Shown: in pieces, positions 6,171-12,981 of the stretch
Numbering within the stretch: the stretch's first letter is position 1
How the letters are laid out: each line of letters begins with the position of its first letter
Virus record (IMG/VR): IMGVR_UViG_3300042288_000777
Location: 1 to 21,416 of that record
Direction: 5' to 3' (one strand)
From: a virus
Length of the DNA stretch: 21,416 bases
Program-made: the position numbers and the translations under genes
Notes under the pieces: model-generated
What the model was told of the DNA's origin: nothing
Databases searched by the model: none
What the model saw: the letters and a program-made list of their open reading frames with translations, nothing else

Positions 6171-7618
6171 CACGGTGCCTCCGCTGGGTCGCCGTTCTCG
6201 TCGAGCGTTCCGCCGTAGTTCACCTCTGGCGTCAGGTCGACCCAGATGCCAAGCTCCTTCATCAGCGCGATCTCGGCGGCACGCTGGCGCAGCTCGACGT
6301 CCCACTGCTTGCCCTGCTTTGCGTATTCGCTGGCAAGCGTGGTCGTGTGCGTGCGCAGCCGCGTCTCGGCGGCGTTGGCTTCCTTGGCTGGGTCGACGTG
6401 GTCCTTGCCGTCCCACACCCACGCCCAGTTCCACTCCGAGAACGGCGGCAGGCCGTCGGGAAGGATGCCGGAAAGCGTGGCCTCGTTGACCCACGCGGCG
6501 AAGATACGGTCGAGCATCACACGCTCGAGCTCGTCGCGCATCACACGCAAGGTCTTGTCGTAGACCTGGTGATCCATCCTGCCGCTGGCGTAGTTGTAGG
6601 ACGACGAGTCCAGGGCAGCGACGTTGAACGGCATCTGCAGGCAACGCGCCATCTCGTTGACGATTTCGCGCTTGAACATCGCGTACGTCGACGTGGGCTG
6701 CTCCGCTTTCAACTGTTCGAAGGTCCACCCGTCGGGCAACGTCACCATGGCCCGCTTCTGAATCTCCATCTCGGCGAACGCATCGACGTCGTCCACCTCG
6801 GCGGCCGGCGAGTTGGTGCGTAGGAATCCGGCGAAATCCGCCGCCGTCTCCGCAGCCGCACAGACCGCCTCGGTGTACCGACGAAGCTGACCGAACAGCT
6901 TCAGCGCCGGCGCCACCTCGGAGACGCCGCGATGCTGGCCGGCACGCTGCGCCCGGAACCAATGCACCATCTGCGACGCCGGCACTCGCTGAAACTCGAA
7001 CGTGTTGACGCGATAGTTGGCGCCTGGGTGGTAGTTCAGCACCTGATAGGCAATGACGTTGCCGATGGCGTCGAACTCCAGGCCATCGACCGTGCTGCCG
7101 TCAGGAGTCACCGTCTGCGACATCAGCTCCGTCGGCGTGGCGACCATCTCGGCCTCGACGAGCCGCAGGTCGAGCTGCACGCCAGGCATCCGTGGATTCG
7201 AAATCATCAGGGCGAATGCTTCGCCGTCGACCGTCTTGGCATCTGCCATCGTCCGCAGCTTGCCGGGAAGGTCGATGGACCACGACCAGTCAAAAAGCAG
7301 CCGCTCCACCTGGCGGTCGACGTCTGGAGAGCCGGTATCGAGTTGCAGGCGAGGGCCGGTGCCGACCAGGTCGTTGGACTTCGTCTCCACGATCCCGGCG
7401 AGGTAGGAGTTGTTCGCCCGCTCATACCGAGCACGGTTGCGGATCTGCCGGCGCACCATCGGCGAGAGTGCCGTATCCGCCGCAAACGCATCGGCGTTCG
7501 CCCAGTGCTTGCGGTCGTCGCCCTCGCTGGCGGCGTCGTACCGGGCACGCACGCGCAGCGGCATTGCTACAGGCTGTAGCTGCCGCTTGCCGCGAAAGAG
7601 TGTGCCGAACAGGCCCAT
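6170..7618 (-). CDS. Phage portal protein (lambda gpB-like family)
   Basis: The product has 482 residues. It carries the expected segments: RARYDAASEGDDRKHWANADAFAADTALSPMVRRQIRNRARYERANNSYLAGIVETKSNDLVGTGPRLQ (residues ~25-95), VDGEAFALM, LDLRLVEAEMVATP, the wing region IAYQVLNYHPG, VHWFRAQRAGQHRGVSEVAPALKLF, and the clip/stem region FAGFLRTNSPA and VNEMARCLQMPFNVAALDSSSYNYASGRMDHQVYDKTLRVMRDELERVMLDRIFAAW. This order is that of the lambda gpB portal family (PF05136). Portals form the dodecameric vertex through which DNA is packaged and ejected. It sits between packaging and capsid genes, starts in a TGATG overlap, and has only a weak Shine-Dalgarno, suggesting coupled translation. Confidence 0.95.
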   Translation of the reverse strand: MGLFGTLFRGKRQLQPVAMPLRVRARYDAASEGDDRKHWANADAFAADTALSPMVRRQIRNRARYERANNSYLAGIVETKSNDLVGTGPRLQLDTGSPDVDRQVERLLFDWSWSIDLPGKLRTMADAKTVDGEAFALMISNPRMPGVQLDLRLVEAEMVATPTELMSQTVTPDGSTVDGLEFDAIGNVIAYQVLNYHPGANYRVNTFEFQRVPASQMVHWFRAQRAGQHRGVSEVAPALKLFGQLRRYTEAVCAAAETAADFAGFLRTNSPAAEVDDVDAFAEMEIQKRAMVTLPDGWTFEQLKAEQPTSTYAMFKREIVNEMARCLQMPFNVAALDSSSYNYASGRMDHQVYDKTLRVMRDELERVMLDRIFAAWVNEATLSGILPDGLPPFSEWNWAWVWDGKDHVDPAKEANAAETRLRTHTTTLASEYAKQGKQWDVELRQRAAEIALMKELGIWVDLTPEVNYGGTLDENGDPAEAP

Positions 7619-7830
7619 CAGGAGCCGCCACCCGGAGGAATCAACCGGTTGAACCGCAATCCACGGTTTTTCCTGGTCGACGCCTGCGAGACGGCAGACT
7701 TGCCCGACAAATACTTGTCGGCCTCGATCATGTCTCCGATGTCCTGCGCCTCGACCTCGCCCGCGTCCGTGCGGACACGTTTCGGGCCTTGCGCAACCTC
7801 GGAGATCTTGTCCCGCAGTTCGTCGCTCAT
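7618..7830 (-). CDS. Small conserved protein between terminase and portal genes
   Basis: The product has 70 residues. The N-terminus is charged and helical (MSDELRDKISEVAQGPKRVRTDAGEVEAQDIGDMIEADKYLSGK) and the C-terminus reads RGLRFNRLIPPGGGS. This 'GP..v..D.g.veq..l.d.IeAd.yl..k....gLr...l.PPG' layout is one I associate with a small gene just before portals in lambda- and Mu-like phages, the genomic slot of lambda gpW, though I cannot claim homology to gpW. It has no clear Shine-Dalgarno, which is unusual here, and follows a 48-nt gap. Its stop overlaps the portal start. A head-completion or portal-assembly role is inferred from position. Confidence 0.75.
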   Translation of the reverse strand: MSDELRDKISEVAQGPKRVRTDAGEVEAQDIGDMIEADKYLSGKSAVSQASTRKNRGLRFNRLIPPGGGS

Positions 7831-7878
7831 TGGGACGAAACTACGGGCGAGTCACGGCAGACGAGAGGGGGTATGGCG

Positions 7879-8292
7879 TCAGACTGCGACCCAGTCGCCG
7901 CCACGTCGCTCGTACACCACAGGCGTCAGCCCCAGACGGCGAGCGATGGCGGCTGTCGGCTCCGCAAACACTGCGACCGGCTTGGTGCGGTCAATGACGC
8001 CAGACGACGCGAGCATCGACGCCAGTGTGAACGCTTTACCCTCGCGACGGTGTCGCTCATCAACGAACATTTCAAGCGTCTGCTGGTCGCGCCAGACGTG
8101 AGAACACGCCCACCCAATCAAGCAGCCGTCCTTGCGCCAAACGGCCACCGGCGTGGAGCTGGAGCCCTCACCACGCAGGCACGACAAAATTTCAAGCTGC
8201 CACTCGCTCTCAGGCTTTGTCAGACGCCACACGATTCCGACTGCATCGCGCGGCTCCAATCCGTCGACGGTCGTCAAGACGATGTCATTCAT
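7879..8292 (-). CDS. GNAT-like acetyltransferase-fold protein
   Basis: The product has 137 residues from the ATG at 8292, which overlaps the terminase stop as ATGA. The core reads VAVWRKDGCLIGWACSHVWRDQQTLEMFVDERHRREGKAFTLASMLASSGVIDRTKPVAVFAEPTAAIARRLGLTPV. This matches the GNAT layout: a strand pair, a strand ending LEMFVDERHRREGKA (the acetyl-CoA-binding 'R..G.G/A' loop position), helix TLASMLA, a strand VAVFAE and helix AIARRLGL. The acceptor is unknown. GNAT-like proteins occur among phage packaging genes, where they may modify host or virion proteins. The cofactor loop RHRREGKA is not a perfect Q/RxxGxG/A, so activity is uncertain. Confidence 0.65.
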   Translation of the reverse strand: MNDIVLTTVDGLEPRDAVGIVWRLTKPESEWQLEILSCLRGEGSSSTPVAVWRKDGCLIGWACSHVWRDQQTLEMFVDERHRREGKAFTLASMLASSGVIDRTKPVAVFAEPTAAIARRLGLTPVVYERRGGDWVAV

Positions 8293-11200
8293 GCTCCGAG
8301 CCTTTTTACTTGGATGATCTTTCGGCCGTTGGCAGCCTTTGGAATTGAGATCTTTCGCCGCTGTCGCCCGCCGGCCTCGGTAGCAGTCGGCTGCACGCCG
8401 GCAACGCTCGCAGCCACCGCCGCACCGACAAGGCCGTCTAGCCAGTGGTTTTCCTTGCCCGCCGACTTCCACTCGTCGACCACTCGCCCACGTGCCTCGG
8501 TCCTCACAGGGAACTCGCTCGTCAGATGCTGCAGCAGCAACTCGTGGTCGCCCTGGTGCAGCGTGATCGTCTCCGGCGCTCCGACGCCCATGCGAAGCCG
8601 AGCCGCCACGAAGGATTTCCAGAAATTCGTATCAAACGTCACGGATCGCTGGCCGACGCTGATCTGGCCGATACGCCAGTTGAGCCCAAGCTTGTCGCCA
8701 CGGGCGCCCTTCTCGGCGAGCGGCTGGCTTGACGCACCGATACCCTTGCCGTGCGACGGGTAGATGGACGCTGTGAACGGCGACTGCCTGCAAAACGTCC
8801 GCACCGTCGTCGTCGACCGGCCCCAGTTGGCGTCCACGAGCAGACGGTCAATCCGCACAGCGGCGCCGTCTTCACGTTTCCAGTCACGGCCGAGAAGTAG
8901 TTCAACGGTCTTATCGAGCCCGGCCCGCAGCGCCGCCTCAAATCCCTGCTTGCTGGCGTTGGCAAGCGTCTTCTTTGCACTCGACGCCTCAAACACGCTC
9001 GCCGCCTGGTCAGGGTAGGTGCCGTACGCAACGACGTGGCCACCGAACGACTCGCCCCACGAGCACACCAGCCAGTACAGGAGACGCTCCTGCACGTCGA
9101 CGAACGCCGTCAGCGTGTTGTGCCCGAGCGGTACAACGCCACGAGGCAGCGGGACAACCTTGGTCGCCAGGTGCTTGCGGTCCAGTTTCTCGCTCGAGAT
9201 GTCGTCGGCGAGCGGTTGATTCTGGTACTCGGCGAAGAACGCCGCCTCTCCACGGTCGATGCGGAGATTCCAGGCATGGTGGATCGCCGACAGTTCGTCC
9301 TCGTGCTTCCGCTCCGGCCACGCCACGCGCGAGCCGGCGTCCATTGCCGCCTGCCGCTCGCGGTAGAACTCGTCGGCCGCTTCCGTCCCTTCGCCGCTAC
9401 GCTGGCCCTGCCTGCGGATCTCGGCGTATTGCCCCCAGAGGTCTTCGTCGGTCGGCCACTCGTAAACCAACTGCGACCGCTCGCCCTGCCACGCAGGATG
9501 CTTCGTGCGGTCCAAGAGCCTGTCGGCCAGGTCGTCAGGGCGGATGACCGTGATGGTGCAAAGCCCAGACATCCGTACGCCCGGCCCGCCGAGCCCGAGG
9601 ATGGCCCCAGACAACACACGCTCGCGTGTTGCGACCTGCGAAGGGCTGGCCGCACTTTCGTCTGTCTGTGGGTCGTCGCATAGCACGAGCGACGGCCGCA
9701 CCGTGACACCATCCGGCCGGGTGTGCTTCACGCCACGGATGCGTCCCGTGATGCCGGCCACGCGAACAGCCGCCCCAGCGGATGCGGCACCGTCAATCCA
9801 GGGCAGCGTGATCTTGTCCGCCAGCCACTCCATGTGCGTCGGCTCCCCGCCGCACGTCTGCCCACGAGCTCGAGCGGAGATCCCTTCAAGGGCTCGGATA
9901 GGCCAGCACGCCGCCGGGAAGTCCTCGGCTAGCAGGTCGTTCTGCTCCAGGTGCGACTTGATGCTGTCCAACATCCCGCCCGCAATGGCGGCATCGGCGC
10001 CGACCAACATGACGAACGGACGATGTCCGTAAAGCATGGCCCAGAGACATGCCCACTCGCATAGCGTCGAGTTGTGTGTGGGGATCATCGCACGGCCGCA
10101 CAGATACAGGCGACTCGGAGAATCCACCTGAACGCACCTTACTGGAACGCTATCAACCTTGCGTATGGCAACGATGCGACGTGTTGCAGAGATCCTGGCT
10201 CTGCTTGTCGTTACTTGCCTAGCTGCTTTTCGCGGAAGCGCAAAAACTATCCTGCCGTCAGTAGGCGAGAATGTGACTCTGTAGTACGGCTTCCCATTGA
10301 TCAGCTTTGTGCGGTAGCGGCACTTGTATCCAAGAGACGCCACCAACTCCATCGCATTGTCCCGCAGGGCTGGCAGCTTTGTGACGTACTCAGCAAAGCG
10401 ACCTTTCTTTTCAATTGAGCCGTCCGTGTCCATAAGCCCACGGAGCAGTTCCATGCGAGATTCTTCGCTTGCACGCATGTATTGCGGCGGAATGTGCTTG
10501 TTTCCGAGCACGCCAATCCACGCCAGCCTGCATTTCAGGCTCACGCTTTTGACGTCAAAGCCAAATGTGCCGCAATTACCAAGCACACTGTCAACGGCAC
10601 CGGATGTGCAGCCAAGTTCTTTCTTGATCTGCGACCTAGACCATCCCATTGCGTACCGTTGCCGAACCCTTTGCTCAAGCATGAGCCTGGCGTGAGTCGC
10701 CAGCTTTCTTCCTGTTCCAATTGTGTAGCACGCTGCATTTGAAACCTTGCTTTTTGAACACGCCCCGATGTTTTCGTGCCTGGAAAGTATTTTGAGCATT
10801 TCATCTGCATCTGAATCTCCGATAGTTATGCGATTGCCGGCTGCGTTTCCGTCTCCGAGCCATGCGCCAAGCACATACGGTGAAACCACAAACTTGCCGT
10901 CGCTACCAGCGAGAGCCCCAGCCACTGGGATTGTGTACCGAAATTCGCTCCATCCTCGCTTTGAGGAAAGTACGACACGCGACGCCATGTCCTCAGTCCG
11001 CAACGTAAGCGGGTTGCGTCTACTGAAACGGTCTTGAACAGTCCACAGGTGATCACCACAGCAGGTAATCACCTCGCCGTCGTCAAACTCCACTTCGTAG
11101 CACTCACGACCGGTCATTACGGCAGTCGCAGCCACTACCTTGCACGGCTTGCCATGTTCGTCGTAGAGCGAGTCGCCAACTGCTACCTTGCCCATAGCCG

Positions 11201-11543
11201 TCCACCCAGACGGGGTCGGCAGTGGAGTTGTCAGGGCTAGCGCCTTTCCCGAGCCGCGAGGCATGGCGAACGCGAACAACTCGCCGGCCAGTACGGCACG
11301 CTGAATCTTGTCGATGGCTCGCAGATGGTCGGGCGACCAGGCCAGCGGGAACGACTCGGCACCGTACGTCTCACAGAAGGCCCGGAAGTCATCGCGGCAC
11401 TGCTTGTGACGCTTGGCGTCTGCGACCGGCGGGATGTCGCCAATGTCGCGGCCGGCGGCAGAGGTGCGACGGTTCCACGAGGCCGACTGCGTCTTCCTGG
11501 CCTGGTAGGTCGATTGCTGGGATGGCTTGGCCTTGCGGCCCAT
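8289..11543 (-). CDS. terL: Phage terminase large subunit interrupted by an intein
   Basis: The precursor has 1084 residues from the ATG at 11543 (an in-frame GTG two codons upstream is the alternative; neither has a strong Shine-Dalgarno). Removing the 391-residue intein rejoins MPRGSGK to STLCEWACLWAML, restoring a Walker A motif in a mature protein of about 693 residues. The C-extein has a Walker B-like SLVLCDDPQTDES and an RNase H-like nuclease with candidate acidic residues in FVDVQERLLYWLVC, IDRLLVDANWGRS and NHWLDGLVGAAVA. TerL hydrolyses ATP to pump DNA through the portal and cuts the concatemer. It may be GpA-like; I leave the subfamily open. No obvious small terminase lies next to it. 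It follows the hairpin-rich gap at 11550-11671. Confidence 0.95.
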   Translation of the reverse strand: MGRKAKPSQQSTYQARKTQSASWNRRTSAAGRDIGDIPPVADAKRHKQCRDDFRAFCETYGAESFPLAWSPDHLRAIDKIQRAVLAGELFAFAMPRGSGKALALTTPLPTPSGWTAMGKVAVGDSLYDEHGKPCKVVAATAVMTGRECYEVEFDDGEVITCCGDHLWTVQDRFSRRNPLTLRTEDMASRVVLSSKRGWSEFRYTIPVAGALAGSDGKFVVSPYVLGAWLGDGNAAGNRITIGDSDADEMLKILSRHENIGACSKSKVSNAACYTIGTGRKLATHARLMLEQRVRQRYAMGWSRSQIKKELGCTSGAVDSVLGNCGTFGFDVKSVSLKCRLAWIGVLGNKHIPPQYMRASEESRMELLRGLMDTDGSIEKKGRFAEYVTKLPALRDNAMELVASLGYKCRYRTKLINGKPYYRVTFSPTDGRIVFALPRKAARQVTTSRARISATRRIVAIRKVDSVPVRCVQVDSPSRLYLCGRAMIPTHNSTLCEWACLWAMLYGHRPFVMLVGADAAIAGGMLDSIKSHLEQNDLLAEDFPAACWPIRALEGISARARGQTCGGEPTHMEWLADKITLPWIDGAASAGAAVRVAGITGRIRGVKHTRPDGVTVRPSLVLCDDPQTDESAASPSQVATRERVLSGAILGLGGPGVRMSGLCTITVIRPDDLADRLLDRTKHPAWQGERSQLVYEWPTDEDLWGQYAEIRRQGQRSGEGTEAADEFYRERQAAMDAGSRVAWPERKHEDELSAIHHAWNLRIDRGEAAFFAEYQNQPLADDISSEKLDRKHLATKVVPLPRGVVPLGHNTLTAFVDVQERLLYWLVCSWGESFGGHVVAYGTYPDQAASVFEASSAKKTLANASKQGFEAALRAGLDKTVELLLGRDWKREDGAAVRIDRLLVDANWGRSTTTVRTFCRQSPFTASIYPSHGKGIGASSQPLAEKGARGDKLGLNWRIGQISVGQRSVTFDTNFWKSFVAARLRMGVGAPETITLHQGDHELLLQHLTSEFPVRTEARGRVVDEWKSAGKENHWLDGLVGAAVAASVAGVQPTATEAGGRQRRKISIPKAANGRKIIQVKRLGA
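10071..11243 (-). other. Class 3 intein (Ala1, WCT motif) with LAGLIDADG homing endonuclease, in terL
   Basis: The intein has 391 residues between Lys and Ser of the terminase Walker A (GSGK|ST). It starts ALALTTPLPTPSGWTAMGKV with Ala, not Cys or Ser, and ends MIPTHN before Ser+1. The three class 3 marker residues are present: Trp67 (two after block-B His65, in DHLW), Cys370 in block F (VRCVQVD) and Thr389 before His390-Asn391. In class 3 inteins the block-F Cys, not residue 1, starts splicing. Endonuclease motifs LGAWLGDG (~125-132) and RGLMDTDG (~268-275) mark a LAGLIDADG domain. The DNA is visibly less GC-rich than the flanking extein, consistent with later arrival. Splicing and homing activity are inferred. 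Confidence 0.92.
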
Positions 11544-11571
11544 AGGCACCGCTCACGATCTATTTATTTCT

Positions 11572-11667
11572 GGCGGATCCCTGAGCCTGGGAGAGGTGCT
11601 CAGCCGCCGGAGTACCTTTGCATTTTGCAACACTGCCACGGTGGCAGTCGGCGCCGCATTTTGCGGC
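11572..11667 (-). promoter_or_regulatory. Cluster of four stem-loops between rusA-like gene and terL
   Basis: The 122-nt gap holds four inverted repeats. (1) 11572-11608: CTGAGC/GCTCAG plus outer GGCGG/CCGCC. (2) 11618-11630: TTGCA-TTT-TGCAA. (3) 11632-11648: perfect ACTGCCAC-G-GTGGCAGT. (4) 11653-11667: GCCGCA-TTT-TGCGGC. Hairpins 2 and 4 share the GCA-TTT-TGC centre, and their outer pairs differ on both sides together (TT/AA versus CC/GG). No canonical promoter is clear. The site marks the border between replication-side and packaging genes. A regulatory RNA, an operator or an attenuator is possible. Confidence 0.55.
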
Positions 11668-11671
11668 ACTT

Positions 11672-12070
11672 TCACTGCACAATGACTGTCGTTCGCGCGT
11701 CATCGCCCCAAGACTTCTCCACAATCAGTCGCCTCACATGCGTGTCGTCGAATACGTCCTTCAGCGCATCGAGTACAGCCTTTGCCACGTTGTCGACATC
11801 CGGCCTCGGCAGCACAGGCGCAGTAGTCTTCGGCCCACGCTTTGTCATGTGCGATTTCGGGCGAACGAATACCGCATCGACGATCACCTCAACTGGTTCG
11901 CTGATTGGCGTGAGGCCGCACGCTAGAGCCTCACGCAGGATTGCATCACGGTAAGCGTGCACTGGGTGTTTCTTTGGCGTGTAGGCGTGTGCGAACTTGC
12001 CGCGTGTGGTGATTCGCGCCCGTGGCTGTGGGACTGGGTCTCCTGCCACGCTGAACGTGACCGGCTTCAT
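11672..12070 (-). CDS. rusA: RusA-like Holliday junction resolvase
   Basis: The product has 132 residues; E. coli RusA has about 120. The start KPVTFSVAGDPVPQPRAR and the acidic block RPDVDNVAKAVLDALKDVFDDTHV (residues 89-112) are the family hallmarks. Asp91 and Asp93, with Asp101 or Asp108/109, are the likely metal ligands, and the basic stretch PKKHPV and KSHMTKRGPK probably contacts DNA. RusA enzymes are dimeric, magnesium-dependent nucleases that cut four-way junctions and resolve recombination or replication branches before packaging. The ATG at 12070 overlaps the upstream stop as ATGA. A run of stem-loops follows its stop codon. Confidence 0.93.
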   Translation of the reverse strand: MKPVTFSVAGDPVPQPRARITTRGKFAHAYTPKKHPVHAYRDAILREALACGLTPISEPVEVIVDAVFVRPKSHMTKRGPKTTAPVLPRPDVDNVAKAVLDALKDVFDDTHVRRLIVEKSWGDDARTTVIVQ

Positions 12071-12288
12071 ACATGCACCACATTCACATGCCGAAACACA
12101 GTCCGCACAGCGAACCCCATATGGATCTCGTCACGCTCGTACACGTGCAGAGCGTGACCAGACTTGACGTGAAGCACCCCGGTGGACGTGGACACGGCCA
12201 ATAGGTCGCCATCCAGCGGTCCACCGAGGCATTCCACGGCGTAAACCTCTTGCCGGTAGTCAGCAAGTTGTCGTTCGCGCTTGGTCAT
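12067..12288 (-). CDS. Small GGPLDG-motif phage protein, unknown function
   Basis: The product has 73 residues, from an ATG at 12288 in an ATGA overlap with the secreted-protein gene. It contains ECLGGPLDGDLLAV followed by HVYERDE, the short 'GGPxDG' motif I know from many small phage proteins of unknown function. The rest alternates short strands with no Cys pairs or catalytic motif. The Shine-Dalgarno is weak (GTGGTG), so translation probably depends on coupling. It overlaps the RusA-like start by 4 nt, which suggests co-expression with recombination genes. Confidence 0.7.
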   Translation of the reverse strand: MTKRERQLADYRQEVYAVECLGGPLDGDLLAVSTSTGVLHVKSGHALHVYERDEIHMGFAVRTVFRHVNVVHV

Positions 12289-12617
12289 TCGTAGCGCACC
12301 ACAGCAACCCAGCCGCGACGCAGCGGACACCAGGCCGTGCCAATCTCACGCACCACGCGGCGCCCCCAGAAACACGCATTGCGGCAGGCAGCCTCAGGCG
12401 AGCTGCCAAAACCCAACCCTTCGTAGCCGCCGCCACGTTTGCTGCAGTGGCTGAAACTGCCGGTGGCCGCCAGGTGCTCGGCGTGGGACTGGGCACTGAC
12501 GACGTGCTGCACCACGATGGTCGGCGGCCGCAACGTGCATCGTCCGTTGATGCAAATCGTCTGAGCCGACGCGACGCTCGAGCAGGAGAGCAACAGGGCA
12601 GCGATAGCGAAACGCAT
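12285..12617 (-). CDS. Small Cys-rich secreted protein (signal peptide), probable moron
   Basis: The product has 110 residues from the ATG at 12617 with GGAGG 6 nt upstream. The N-terminus MRFAIAALLLSCSSVASAQ is a textbook Sec signal peptide with an ASA-Q cleavage site; a lipobox is not evident. The mature part has six Cys (TICINGRC, HCSKRGGG, EAACRNACFWG, TAWCPL) and the stretch SHAEHLAATGSFSHCSKRGGGYEGLGFGSSPEAACRNACFWGRR. I recall similar 'EGxGxSxxSPEAAxxxCCFWG' proteins in planctomycetes; a distant CAP-like fold is conceivable but unproven. A secreted protein amid replication genes suggests a host-modifying moron. A perfect TTGACA lies at 12677-12682, but no convincing -10 box follows it. 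Confidence 0.75.
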   Translation of the reverse strand: MRFAIAALLLSCSSVASAQTICINGRCTLRPPTIVVQHVVSAQSHAEHLAATGSFSHCSKRGGGYEGLGFGSSPEAACRNACFWGRRVVREIGTAWCPLRRGWVAVVRYE

Positions 12618-12678
12618 GGCAATCCTCCGTGAGCCAGGCCGCGACGTGCGACCACATGCCAACACCCTAGAAAGCGTG

Positions 12679-12981
12679 TCAAGCAAGCTGACGAAACGAC
12701 GTGCCGTCCCACTGCAGGTGCATGATCTCAACCGGCACTCGCTGCTCCTGCGTGACTCGCTTGGCACGTAGCTCGGCAGCCATCTGCAGAATTTCTTCCT
12801 CTGTCGGCTCGTAGTCCACCGGGCGAAACTGCCGCCGCTTTCGTTTCGGGAGCCCGTGTTGTCGCCGCAGAGACGAAATGTAAGCCTCGGCGCAGCCAAG
12901 GGCGGAGGAGATCTCCGTATGGGTCTTGCCCTCCGCCCAGAGCTGCCGCAGAAGCTCGACGTCGATGGTCGTGCGTGTCAT
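12679..12981 (-). CDS. Small helix-turn-helix DNA-binding protein
   Basis: The product has 100 residues. Residues ~6-45 (VELLRQLWAEGKTHTEISSALGCAEAYISSLRRQHGLPKRKRR) form a resolvase/GcrA-type helix-turn-helix with a basic tail. The rest (YEPTEEEILQMAAELRAKR) is a charged helix, and LQWDGTSFRQLA ends the protein. It may be a transcription regulator of the late genes or a small-terminase-like DNA recogniser; sequence alone does not decide. The ATG at 12981 overlaps the sliding-clamp stop as TGATG, so the two are translationally coupled. A TTGACA sits over its stop codon. Confidence 0.75.
   Translation of the reverse strand: MTRTTIDVELLRQLWAEGKTHTEISSALGCAEAYISSLRRQHGLPKRKRRQFRPVDYEPTEEEILQMAAELRAKRVTQEQRVPVEIMHLQWDGTSFRQLA

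Noticed and set aside
4232-6823. Very long plus-strand open frame (863 codons) opposite the capsid and portal genes
   Set aside because: It is antisense to two clearly homologous genes. The protein is full of Arg/His/Val repeats typical of the complementary frame of GC-rich DNA, and there is no plausible family.
6114-6962. Long minus-strand frame ending with the acidic mini-ORF
   Set aside because: Most of it is an Arg/Gly/Ala-rich shadow of the portal gene; only its last 18 codons have an independent ribosome site and start.
10071-11243. Group I intron or class 1 intein in terL
   Set aside because: The frame stays open throughout and carries protein-splicing blocks A, B, F and G, so it is an intein; residue 1 is Ala and the WCT residues are present, which does not fit class 1.
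12654-12682. Promoter with perfect TTGACA at 12677-12682 ahead of the secreted-protein gene
   Set aside because: The -10 position at 17 bp spacing reads GCATGT, too poor a match to call a promoter from sequence alone.
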